From: Astrocystis sublimbata
Taxonomy: Eukaryota > Ascomycota > Sordariomycetes > Xylariales > Xylariaceae
Reading direction: 5' to 3'
DNA length: 64,000 nt
Assembly: GCA_022453515.1 (NCBI GenBank)
Contig: JAJNNY010000052.1
Span: 186,001-250,000, forward strand
In this document: positions 41,973-52,143 of the stretch, in pieces
Numbering within the stretch: position 1 is the first letter of the stretch
Layout: the number at the start of each line of letters is the position of its first letter
The notes under the pieces: generated by a model
What the model was told of the DNA's origin: nothing
Database searches by the model: none
What the model saw: the letters and a program-made list of their open reading frames with translations, nothing else
Made by a program: the position numbers and the translations under genes

Positions 41973-42890
41973 ATGGGTCTGCTTAAAAGTGTATTAAATA
42001 AGCTTCATGGAAATGGAAATGGGTCTAATCTTCCGCGCAGGTCAACCGATCCAAACGGACCAAGAAGCTCTTCCGGCTCTGGCACTCTGAAAAGATCCTA
42101 TACTTCAACAGGGTCGAATCAGTCTTCCGGTTATAGCTTAAAGAAACAGCCCACTAGTCCTGCTAATGGGGAAAGAGGACACCCTGGCCGAGGGGATGAC
42201 GAGCAAGACAATGACTACGTGAGGTTTTTAGAGGGCCTTGCGGATAGACGCTACGCAAGTTCATATTCGATGTCCAAGCACATAAAAGCGCATTCTCATA
42301 TCTCTTTCAATGCAGGCAGTTTAGTTAAACTTACAATGCGGCAAGCCCTAGCAGTGCGAGATCCCACATCGTATCAGGTTCAACGGTTCATCGAACGCTT
42401 CCACGAGGACGTGAAGCTCGACATGAACGCTCTCAGTTACAATGAAGTATTGGATCTGTTCGACGAGTGGTGCGGTCGCATCGACGATATCTTCTACCTC
42501 GGTCTTCTAAGCAGAAAGATCAAGCGGGAACACGACGACGGACCGATCCTTGCCTTAGTTCCCGAGAGGAACCATTCATACCTTAACGGCTGGTTTACTG
42601 TCAAATCTTGGGCTGAAATCCATATTGTTGTGGATCCGCACTTTAGAAACCGAAGGCGTCCGTTTACTCAGTATTTATCGACTATAGCACACGAAATGTG
42701 CCATGCATACACGCAAATTTTCAGTAACAGGAGCCATAGCCGCGATCACGAGTGGATAAGAAGAAACGATTTTCACGGAACTATGTTTTGCTCGTTATTA
42801 CGATGGATTCTCAACACTATTTTCACCCTCACACAATCTAGTGAATTTTGGGAACAAGTCGTGGTGGAAGAGGATAAAATGCCAAGTTAG
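41973..42890 (+). CDS. SprT-like zinc metalloprotease-fold protein, paralogue 1
   Basis: Intronless, 305 residues. The first ~80 residues are Ser/Gly/Asn-rich and look disordered. The rest forms a SprT-like domain: a helical part (VQRFIERFHEDVKLDMNAL), then the zinc-binding motif HEMCH at 240-244 in TIAHEMCHAY, then FHGTMF with His268 as likely third ligand, and LLRWILNTIF. The spacing of 24 residues between the motif and the third His equals that of the second copy at 52144-53055. SprT-like proteins include SPRTN/Wss1 proteases that degrade DNA-protein crosslinks, but fungal family members like this one are uncharacterised, and no DNA-binding or SHP motif is visible. Base composition is more A+T-rich than the core genes. 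Start chosen at the first ATG. Confidence 0.72.
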   Translation: MGLLKSVLNKLHGNGNGSNLPRRSTDPNGPRSSSGSGTLKRSYTSTGSNQSSGYSLKKQPTSPANGERGHPGRGDDEQDNDYVRFLEGLADRRYASSYSMSKHIKAHSHISFNAGSLVKLTMRQALAVRDPTSYQVQRFIERFHEDVKLDMNALSYNEVLDLFDEWCGRIDDIFYLGLLSRKIKREHDDGPILALVPERNHSYLNGWFTVKSWAEIHIVVDPHFRNRRRPFTQYLSTIAHEMCHAYTQIFSNRSHSRDHEWIRRNDFHGTMFCSLLRWILNTIFTLTQSSEFWEQVVVEEDKMPS

Positions 42891-43539
42891 TGGTAATTTA
42901 GAGAGATAGCTAATATCGTTGTTGACCTGGATCTAGGTAGGTAGGTAGGCGTCAACACGCAAGCGTGGGTTTTTCTCGTTTCATGCTCTGTAACGAGGTA
43001 TGCTAATAACTAAACAAAATTTTCTTTTATAATACTTCGCCATGACGGCATCGTGCATCTTCAAACCTGAATGTGTGACCGAGCAGCCTAATTGCGTAAC
43101 TCTGTTATGTATTAGAGTAGTACTAGGTAGCGAGCATTGGGAGTCAAGGTTGTATGTGCGTACATGCATTGAGTTAATCAACAACAATACTGTACATAGT
43201 TACTGACGACAAAAACGTCAAACTGCATTGGTATCTATGGGCCGCATATACTATTGTAGGAATATCGAGGCCCGTGCTCGTCTATGCATTATCATTATAT
43301 CCACCAACAAACAGCCCTTCCCAGCCGTGAAAGTTTTGGACCACCGGGTGATCTGTCTGAGAGACCACCGAATAAGGTAACGAGCGCCAGACGGAAACCT
43401 GTCGAGTCTCCAGTAAAGGGGGCAAACGATCGCTTCTAATATCATGACTGCCGCAACCTATGCGAAACCGTCCGCCGCAAATCGATGCATGGGAAAAACA
43501 GGACAAATTGACAAGGAAAATCAGCAATGTTTTAACGTC
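42891..43539. other. A+T-rich convergent intergenic region
   Basis: 3' flanks of the SprT-like gene and of the unknown gene at 43540. It has four tandem TAGG units at 42934-42949. Open frames look random. Confidence 0.5.
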
Positions 43540-44483
43540 CTACTGTGCTTCTTGCGGCTGGACCGACTGGGACGAGTTTGGCCTCTCCATCGGTCCAAGC
43601 TCGGCCCCTTGGCCGCTCTGTGCTCGCTTGCGACCGGGGATAAACCGTGCAAACCCCTCGCCGTGTGTGTTGGACTCCTGGGGCTCGGAGAATTTGGCGA
43701 AGAAGCTCTTCTTCTTCGGTTGCTGCTGCTGGTTGTGCTTCTGATCGTCATTCAGACCGACATCTTCGAAGCCCTCCTCCGCCGTTGGCAATTCTCTTTC
43801 AAAGGAACGATATTTGACAAATGACCTGGGATTTCGCATTGCGGCAGAGTCGAGACTCTGTCGGGGCATATCATGCACAGGGATAGGAGACTTCGCGCAG
43901 ATATCCTTCAAGGACAGAGGGGATTAGCACCAAGAAAGAAATGCGCCAATGGATGTGGGAGGATGCTTACGAATGAACGGCGGTAGGAGTCGAATGATTC
44001 GCGAGAAATAGAGAAGTGTTCGATGTCGCCAATGCTACTGCGCGTGTCCATAGATGTGCGGGGGTTGGCAGGCAGTCTTGGCCAGAGACCCTTCTCCTTC
44101 TCGTCTGTAGGCGAAGGCTGTACGGAAATAGTAAGCAAAACCGAGCACACAAATGTCTGGGGAAGGCTGAGTGAGTCCTGCGCACCGGTAGATAAACACC
44201 ACTATCATTGACGACTGGGAGCGACACTGGTTAGCCATGTTTCGTTCTCTCTCAGACACAAGAGCCCAGGGATTGATATACCACTCATCTTGTAATCGCC
44301 GGTATCGCGGCTCTTTGTAGATTGGATGCTCCAAGCGGACGGAGTCCTGGACCCAACCGTGTTTACCCGCTCGAATCCGCTGTCCTTGGGAAGGCGGGTG
44401 GAAGGGGGCACATTCTCGTCGTTGGCGACGTCGGCGCCGGTGTTGAGAAAGGGTCGCTTGGCGAAGGGGTTGCGAATCGGCAT
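43540..44483 (-). CDS. Conserved fungal protein of unknown function
   Basis: Four exons, complement(join(43540..43905,43971..44117,44186..44226,44282..44483)), give 251 residues. The start MPIRNPFAKR (ATG at 44481-44483) is preferred over one 22 codons upstream because that extra part is low-complexity. Exon 2 is only 41 nt and codes for VVNDSGVYLP. Visible features are basic/Pro-rich ends, GFERVNTVGS near residue 37, a conserved-looking PSPTDEKEKGLWPRLP, several Ser-rich possible phosphosites (FSISRESFDSYRRSF), and a C-terminal KKKSFFAKF. There is no membrane segment or catalytic motif. Introns of 65, 68 and 55 nt were placed by frame continuity and branch sites. I recall similar sequences in other Pezizomycotina but no function. 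Confidence 0.72.
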
Positions 44484-46441
44484 GGTCGGATAGTGGGATG
44501 GTGGGATGAATGGTGGGATGAGAGGTGGGGAGTCCCGAATGCTAGACACGGGCGCAAATTAACGGTAAAAGGTTGCGAGAGCAATTCGCGATTATATTGA
44601 TGCGAGCACCAGCCGGCTTGTCTCTCGGTCGTTGGTCTTTATGGCTCGAAACGGTATCGATTCTGAGGAGGTAAATGGTGGTTTGCACTTGGTAAAGAAA
44701 TAAGATGGGGAAACAGAGAAACAGCAGCGACTTGATTGACTTTGAGATTGCAGTTCGGAAGGGCGGGAACTAAGGACGACAGCACTGTGGACGACCTTAA
44801 TTGGAATACACAAGGCTGGTTGGCGAGCTGGTAAGTGGTACCCACGCTGTGGTAAGCCCGTAGGCGGAGCGCTGCCGATGCCGACCGGCCGAAATCTACC
44901 ACCTGGAGGTACTGTAACAAGTACCGCACTTACACGTGTGAGGCAGGGTCGATGTTCAATGGGCTGACGGTCGGACGAATGATCAACAACCGCCCATTCC
45001 CACTCTCGCCATGTCCTAAGCAGATCCGTAGTTTCAGTTACCATTAATAGCATGGGCGTGCCTGGCTCGCCTGGCAATGCACACATAGCCGAGACAGCCT
45101 GGCTCGCCTGGGGGAATAACAGTAGATCTCAGCTTGCATGCTGAGATTCTGACCTGTTGGGTACTTACACAGCCTAATTTCTTAGATCAGATACCTTTCA
45201 GAGGATGCAAGACCCTGCATCCCGCTAGACACTGCAAGAGGACGAGGAGGACTCAGATAGGTCGGTTCTTGACCATGCTTTCGATTCGTGATTGGCTCTA
45301 CAAATGATCGATGATTCAATCCACCGCTCGCAGTCGACGCCAACAGCGAAAACAGGAATAGTAATCGAGACCCCAGACCCGGATTGGGAAGCGCTTGCCT
45401 TGGCTGAGCGTGGTGTCAGCCATGAATCAAGATACCTAAAGATCCGCCGATCTGTGCCTGTCAGTAAGGCACGCACCACCTGGGCAGTATTGAGCTAAGG
45501 GGAGCCAATGTCGTCACAAGTTCACATCCAAGAACCGCAAATGTTACTGTAACCAGGCCGACCTTTATTCCCTCAACTTCCGCCCAACATTGCATCCTAA
45601 CAGTAACTCATCTATCTATATTGCCTTCCATGACTCGAATAGTCTGCAGCGAGCTGATCTTGGTGCACGTTTTGATCCTACAACCTCTCTGCCGCGGCAC
45701 GGCACGGTCCTAGCTACAGGAAACGAGCAAAATTTAAACTAGATACCAGCCCTGGAGTGCAGGTAGGTATCGCGTACAATAATTAAATAGGTACATTGAA
45801 ACTTGTAGATCGCGGAACGGATGGTGGCTGCGCTCGTGCATATGTACTAGTTCAATGATGGATAGTAATTCCAATTATTTTGAACTCGCTCTCGGTGTTA
45901 GTCAAAAAGTTCCTCTATCCAAAAAGAGCCTCGGGGGCCTTCATGATTGGTTAGTTCATGGCGTAACACCAATGAGTCGGGTAAGTACCCCCTCGTCTAC
46001 CGGTAATCTAACGACGAGTTGTTGCTCAAGGCCCCTCCATCCCCATTTCATAGTTGGTCAAGTCTACTCCCGGTACTGTACTGTAATTGCAAACTTACAC
46101 ATATACAGACTTCAATTGTTATGCCGGCAACACTTCAAAACATGTCTTAAGTTGTCTGGCAAATCAACATGTGAATCAGTGGACAGCGACGTAATGCCTG
46201 CGCATCGTTTGATAGGATTTGATTTTTCTCCCCAATTATCTTCTGACTCCGGATTTTGTCCTCTGGAATTGCAGTAAGCAACTAACATCATTCGCGCCAT
46301 GTAACATACATGCAGATCGTCGAGATTGCTGCACTGCCGAGCTCGTGTCGGTTCACTTCGTTCTCCGAACAACCCCCTCTCGCTCATATTCGAGAGGAAG
46401 ACCGGATGCCAAGACCATGAGCACTCTCACGATTAACAATT
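44484..46441. other. Intergenic region between two minus-strand genes
   Basis: About 2 kb. The left part is the promoter of the unknown gene, with a GGGATGG/TGGGATG tandem at 44493-44522. The remainder is mixed in composition, with random-looking frames (for example 45855-46277) and no domain. No RNA gene was recognised. Confidence 0.5.
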
Positions 46442-47442
46442 TCAGTTGAACACGATCGTTTTGTGGCCATTGAGGAAAACCCTCTTCTCGCTCCACCACT
46501 TGACGGCCGCCGCCAGGACCTGGCTTTCCACGTTACTGCCCTCCTCCACCAGCTCGTTCGGGCTCATCGCATGGTCTACGCGCGCAACCCTCTGCTCGAT
46601 AATCGGGCCCTCGTCCAAGTCGGCCGTGACGAAGTGCTTTCACCACTGAAGTCAGTAATTTTCTTTTCTTTGCTTCAAAGCGAAAGGAAATGCCCCACGG
46701 CTCAGGTGCTTCCCGTCAAGGTAGTCTAGGCCTCCGAGGCTTGATCAAAAGGGGGGGGGAACAAAGAACTTCAATGGTCACATACCGCCGTCGCACCAAT
46801 GATCTTGACACCTCGCTCGAAAGCTTGATGGTACGGTTTGGCCCCCTTAAACGACGGCAAGAAACTGTGATGGATATTGATGATCTTGCCGCTCATCGCC
46901 TCGCATAGCCCGGGGCTAAGCACCTGCATGTATCGTGCCAGGACCACGAGCTCGATCTGGTGTTGCTTGATGAGTTCCAGAATCTGATTCTCCTGCTCGA
47001 GCTTCGTGTCCTTCGTGACGGGCAGATGGTGGAATGCGATGCCATAGCTCTCCGCAAGAGGGCGGTAATCGGGGTGGTTGGACACGATCAGCGGGACCTC
47101 GATGCCTAGTTTGTTGTTCTTGGCCCTGAACAGGAGATCGTTCAAACAATGGCCGATCTTCGAGACCATTATCAAGACCCTGGGCTTTTGGCTGGCTGGC
47201 CGCAAGTCATAGGAGTCCCACTGCTGCTCTGTAGCCAGCTTGCCAATGGGCTCGGCAAGACTCTCCGTAGACTCGGCATTCTCGAAATGGACTCTCATGA
47301 AGAATTTATGGGATGTCTTGTCAGAGAATTGCCGGAGGTCCAGGATATTCAGCCCATGACTAGCCAGCAGTCCGGTCACAGCATGAACAATACCAGACTT
47401 ATCTGGACACGACAGTGTCAGAATGTGGTCATTTGCAGGCAT
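46442..47442 (-). CDS. Formyltetrahydrofolate deformylase (PurU)
   Basis: Two exons, complement(join(46442..46636,46786..47442)), give 283 residues. The enzyme hydrolyses 10-formyltetrahydrofolate to tetrahydrofolate and formate, balancing one-carbon pools. An N-terminal ACT domain (about 1-80, starting HILTLSCPDKSGIVHAVTG) gives regulation. The formyltransferase fold follows, with the catalytic set Asn in SNHPD, His in INIHHSFLPSF and Asp in DLDEGP. The 149-nt intron has a gtatgt donor, and the coding frame resumes with HFVTADLDEGPIIEQ after an aaag acceptor 12 bp beyond a stronger-looking ttcag. The chosen acceptor keeps GATA-HFVTADL, which is diagnostic. The G-run at 46751-46759 lies inside the intron. 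Confidence 0.93.
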
Positions 47443-49030
47443 TTTGAGGATTCGCTAGTAAAGTGAAGCAATATGAACTTCTTTATAAAATTCCTCTGAC
47501 GATCACGAGTGTGACTCACTTCCCTCAACTTTGGGTGTGATGGAGGTTTTCACACTAAGTGCCTATATCCAGTCTTGACTATCGTCAGCTTATGTGATTA
47601 GTGCATGTCAAAAACGTCTTTATGCCAGTACCGAGTTGTGTGACATCGAGGAAATTCATGATCCGGTTACCTAATAGTGCCGCAGCATTTAACCTTGGCT
47701 TAGATCTTAGTCCTTGTCCGAACTCGATTAGCGCTAGTGCGAATGACTTCAGAAGTTCATCAATCAATCTTCAATCATCACCACCCCCGGGAGGCCTTCA
47801 TGAAGAGGAAATCAAGTCATTGCCTCCTCTGCGGCAAGTGGCAGAGAGGCAAACGAGAAGACCGAACAATGGCTTCTCCCACACCCGGTAGCCTCAACCA
47901 CATCCAAGGTCGGTAACTAGACCCAAGTTGGTACTTAGAGAACGTCTGGGCGTACTAAGCGTAACGTAAGTATTGCGGAATTACATATTTTCCTCTCGTT
48001 TCCTAAAATTCTTAATTTGTAGATATGCATATTGTTGAATCATGACTTAGACATTGCTGTTCTATTTCAGCGCTGGCAGATACTTGCCGCACCATGTGGG
48101 ACAGAAAGGTTGAGAGTTTACAGATGCGGCCTATGTACGCAACTTGTGGAAATGTTCGGAGTAGTTGCGGCGGCTTTCTTATTTTCCGCACTATATTCGG
48201 TAGCCAGCGGGACGGCACTTGGGGACCCAACGCTACAGAAGCGAGTGTGGGGAGGATCAGGATGGACCCCTTGGGTGGCCCGTGTGATTGGAGCAGACAA
48301 GGTCAGTTTGCCTGTTCTAGCCACAGGTACAATGGCAATGTGCCATCGTGAGTCTTGGGCGGGATATTCAGCCGGCAAGGTAACATCACCAATTCGCGAG
48401 GGTGCCGGTGCCGGTAAGCGTTGGCTCACCATGACATTTCGCTTTTTGATCCCCCAGAGGACCTCGCGTATGGCCGACTTCATACCCACGACTCCAACCG
48501 TCGGTTGTTGAACACGCAGGGATTCCATTTTTAGATGGAAAACTCGTTTGGCGGCATGTCTATGGTAGGTGTGTTTGGATGTCTGGGTATGACCACGTAT
48601 GTATAAGTAGGTAAATCATGGGTAGAGCCCATCCAGTGCCGTGGCTGATTCCCCTGAAAGCGCAACACACAACACACGCACTAATGCAGGACGTCTCTTA
48701 GTCAGTCACGGACAACCTGACACACACTTCGTATGGCGGAACTTGTCGAGCTTGTGAGCGAAAATGAAGTCGACGGAGCGGCGTGGCTTGCATAAGTGCG
48801 AACTGAGTGGGAAACTGCGGTGCTGCACGGCCTTTCGCAACGCCTACCCTTCTCAGGAAACGCTAGAGGCGAGAAGCAAAATATTGTATGTATGTACGGA
48901 GTAAGTCGAGAGGCGAGATGCAGCGCTCGTGTTCACAGCGGTGCAGGTTAGTGGTCTCGGTGGTGTAGCACTGGGTAGGTAGGGTAGCAGCAAACCGCGC
49001 AGGGGTGCATGCAGCCTATTGTTTTTTACT

Positions 49031-49054
49031 TCCCTCTCCCTCTCCCTCTCCCTC
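49031..49054. repeat. (TCCCTC)4 microsatellite
   Basis: Four perfect hexamer copies in the gene-free stretch. Confidence 0.8.
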
Positions 49055-50103
49055 TAGACTGCTGCTCGGTAGGCGCACCGCTGTCTGACCGCTCGATGCG
49101 ACCAGCCAAAGGCAAAATATGACCCGGCTAGCTGTAGCCAAGTGTCTAGAACAAAACACATCATAACAACGAGATGCCCAATTCGGTCTCGACACCATCG
49201 CGAATGGTGTTAGTCCGCGTTTGAGGATCAACTCATCGCTCCGCTCGTTTGCGCGATATGGATTTTGGAGGTGCTCGCTTTCATACTGCGTGTTCGAGGC
49301 GCGAGGGCGTCCGTCCACTTGTCGTGTCGGCCGTCTCCCAGACACCCAGAGTGGCGAGAGTGGGTGAGGTTGAGACTTGGATCCCATCCCATGGATGTTA
49401 TTGGTAGCACTGGTGAGGTGTGAGCTCCTGTTTGGCTGCTCGAGAGTCGACAGGGCCGAAGATGGGGGCCGCCAAGGATGGGCTCTTGGTCTTGAGCTGG
49501 TTTTTCATCTCATGACTGCCTCTGGGTATCTGGCTGCATGCACGTTTGCTCTGCTCAGCTCGCGTGTTGGAGAGGCTTGTGCCCAAGCCAGGAACGTGTG
49601 ATGCACGTTCCCGGCTAATGCCACCGTCGATGGTACCAACCGACCAACTCACATTCTAGATCCTGACGATGGTACGTCTTGGCAATTAATCTATTCTTTC
49701 TCGCCGCTCAGGCGCACGCACGCACGGTACATCCCCATCTCCAGGACAAAGAGATATGATATGTATGACAGTTGCTGCACCGTCTGCGACACGGGCCCGA
49801 TGGGGTGCGTGGGTTGATCTTAAGATGTCGCTATCGCCCACTCGGATTCGTTTTTCTTGGGTCATCCCCAGATCCTGATCGACGCCAGGCGATCGCCCTT
49901 CGTTTTCAGCTTCTAGCCCTGTTTCAACCAGCTGCTGGCCGTTTGTTGTGGCTGAAAGCTTGTGCTTGTGCTTGCTGGTCTGAAAGAGGTCGACGATAAT
50001 ATTGCATGACCTTTATATCATCTACGACGACCCGCCTGTGCGACCTCGGTCTTCGTAAAGGGATCGTTGATAGTCTGTCTAGCAATCGGGCCGCACGTCA
50101 ATC

Positions 50104-50113
50104 TACCTAGGTA
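50104..50113. repeat. TACCTAGGTA palindrome, copy 6
   Basis: Exact copy, 339 bp upstream of the ATG at 50452 and 40 bp from a second inverted repeat. Confidence 0.7.
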
Positions 50114-50152
50114 TCCAGGGGTTTTTGGGTAGCACAAGAACTCCCAAGCTTC

Positions 50153-50174
50153 CAAGGTTATATTTATAACCTTG
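50153..50174. repeat. 10-bp inverted repeat in the promoter of the gene at 50452
   Basis: Arms CAAGGTTATA (50153-50162) and TATAACCTTG (50165-50174) are exact complements around TT. Could be a site for a dimeric regulator or a cruciform. Confidence 0.7.
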
Positions 50175-50451
50175 CCATCGGGAGCCTGCTTGCCTGCTTG
50201 CCTGGCAAGAACGTCACTAGTGGTGAATGCGACTGCCTCGTCGCTCGTGTACAGCATCACCTTCTTCGCCGCTCGTGGTCCGGTCCAGTCCAGTCCAGTC
50301 CAATTCTATTCAACCTCATCACACCTGACAGATCGTTTGAATACATAAAGCACTCTCGCTCGTTTCGGTTTTCGACACAACCTGCCAAGCATACCACACA
50401 ACCTTTGCGCCGGATATCGCCCTTCTCATCAGCTAGACTAGACATTTCAAG

Positions 50452-51484
50452 ATGGTGCAGTTCTTCACTAATTGGGAGCTGTGGGAGGAGCTGTCCTTCG
50501 TAGGTCTTCCCTTCTTAGCTTGCTTGCATAATTTGAACTCTAGTTAACAGGGTGCAGGTGTTGGCCGCTGGTATCGTCGCTGTATTTTTCGTGGGATGGA
50601 TCAAGTTGTGGTGGACACAAAGGCTCCTGAAGAAGCATGTTCTACTTGACGAAGAAAAGAAAGCTCGGCAGTCAGAATTGCGCAAGAGTGGCCTCCCCCC
50701 CATGAAACGCAGGGAGATCCCCTTCGGCGTGCGCGCCATCCAGAGTGGTGTGGAAATCGAAGGCATCTGGATTTCTCGACCGGCTACACCCATGGAGCGG
50801 TCCAGCAAATCATCCTCTACATCGCTCGACATCGATACCGAAATCAAGCCCGGAGATAAAGGGAAGGCTGTATCAACCGTCGCCGAGATTGAGCCCACCC
50901 CTAAGGCAAGCCCACGCCTGAGCCCAGCCGGCAGTTTCGTCCGCCAGAGCACTCGGCCAGAAGCTGGCGATACGCTGCCTCTGGAGCCGCAAACGACATA
51001 CTCGCAGCGTGCGCCAAAGGTTGCCGGAAACACCACACGGTACCCTCAGTCGCCAGCGCCGACGCAAGGCACAGCGACCCGACCACACATTGATACCTAC
51101 ATCCCTACCTCCTCATTCCTCGACACGAACTCGTTCCCGTCACCGCGCGCTGTCCCAACGGCGGATCGCAACTCGATGTCTTCTGACGATGGCCTCAACT
51201 TCTCTGGCCCACGGAATCCGGCACAGGGGAAATACTGCTCGAGGGTTCGCGCCGAGACGAGCGGGAGCCCCTTCGAGGGCCCGGAAACTGACAGGATATC
51301 CAGCCCCCGCCCCCAGTTGACCCCTCGGCCATTCCAAGCGTCCATGCGGCCAACACCTGTTCGTACATATACAGACCAGCCTTTGAGAACACCAACGCTT
51401 CCGAACATGGGCTTCGAAGCACTACCTGCTGTGACCTTCGAGCGCTCGGGCGCTGACGATAACTCCACTAGACTCATGAAGTGA
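50452..51484 (+). CDS. Single-pass membrane protein of unknown function
   Basis: Two exons, join(50452..50499,50558..51484), give 324 residues. Exon 1 is 48 nt (MVQFFTNWELWEELSF). The 58-nt intron has a gtaggt donor and gtgcag acceptor; an earlier ttaacag acceptor would break the frame. One membrane segment lies at about residues 17-33 (VLAAGIVAVFFVGWIKLWW), followed by a basic and acidic helix (LLKKHVLLDEEKKARQSELRKSG), PFGVRAIQSGVEIEGIWISRP, and a long Ser/Pro/Thr-rich tail without domains. The conserved-looking part is the first 90 residues. No enzyme motif or signal peptide is seen. The intron-spanning join and the sharp membrane segment make it likely to be real; its role is unknown. Confidence 0.72.
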
Positions 51485-52143
51485 TCTCTGGCTTTAATGA
51501 AGAGTTGTGTGCTTTGAACAGTGAGGAGAAGGACTCCAATGTATATAATGGTCTGGGAACGGCGTTAGGGATACCTGGGTACTCGGAAATATGCTTTCAA
51601 TTTTTCTTCACCCCAAAAAGAGACGGAGCAGGTTGGTTTAACTAATGTTTACATGGTTTCGATCAATAGAGTAGTCCATGAAATGAAGCAACAGAATCAA
51701 GAGAGATATGCCACAGTATATGCAAATTCATTCACATCTCTTTGGCTTATAATCAAAATTCCCGAACCCTTGGACTTACAACCTTTCACAACGGCTAATT
51801 ACGTCTTATCACCATGACAATAAATCAACTCGATGTCATGACTTTATGCGGAAGTAACGGTGTAATTATATGTGAAGGCCCACCTATCCACAAGACTTAC
51901 GTGCGGGAAGTTCAAAATGATCGATCACGGTATGTTCCCTTGCTTGACTGACGTTGGAAATCAGGAAGGCGTTCGAAGACTTTGGCTTGTGTTATCAGCT
52001 TTAAATTTCTACGCGGATTCTACACCTACCTAGGTAACAAATCAAATTAGTTTTGGATGTGTGTACTACCAGAGGAAGATGTCGGTTCCAATCTCCTGGG
52101 CGTACTCAATTTTTCCATTTTATACCACGTTGGCTTGGTATTG
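51485..52143. other. A+T-rich convergent intergenic region
   Basis: 3' flanks of the membrane protein gene and of SprT-like gene 2; clearly A+T-rich with no long frame. One TACCTAGGTA copy lies at 52027. Confidence 0.5.
52027..52036. repeat. TACCTAGGTA palindrome, copy 7
   Basis: Exact copy, 108 bp beyond the stop codon of SprT-like gene 2. It is the only copy in a 3'-to-3' gap, which argues against a purely promoter role. Confidence 0.7.

Larger units (their letters stand above)
47443..50451. other. 3.0-kb stretch without a recognisable gene
   Basis: Divergent region between the deformylase gene and the membrane protein gene at 50452. It holds a (TCCCTC)4 tandem at 49031-49054, a TACCTAGGTA palindrome, a 10-bp inverted repeat at 50153-50174 and a (GTCCA)4 tandem at 50283-50302. 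Frames over 48032-48528 and 49016-49652 are open on both strands and show no domain. Confidence 0.5.

Noticed and set aside
48032..48528. Overlapping long frames on both strands
   Set aside because: Open on both strands with no domain, as expected by chance in balanced sequence.
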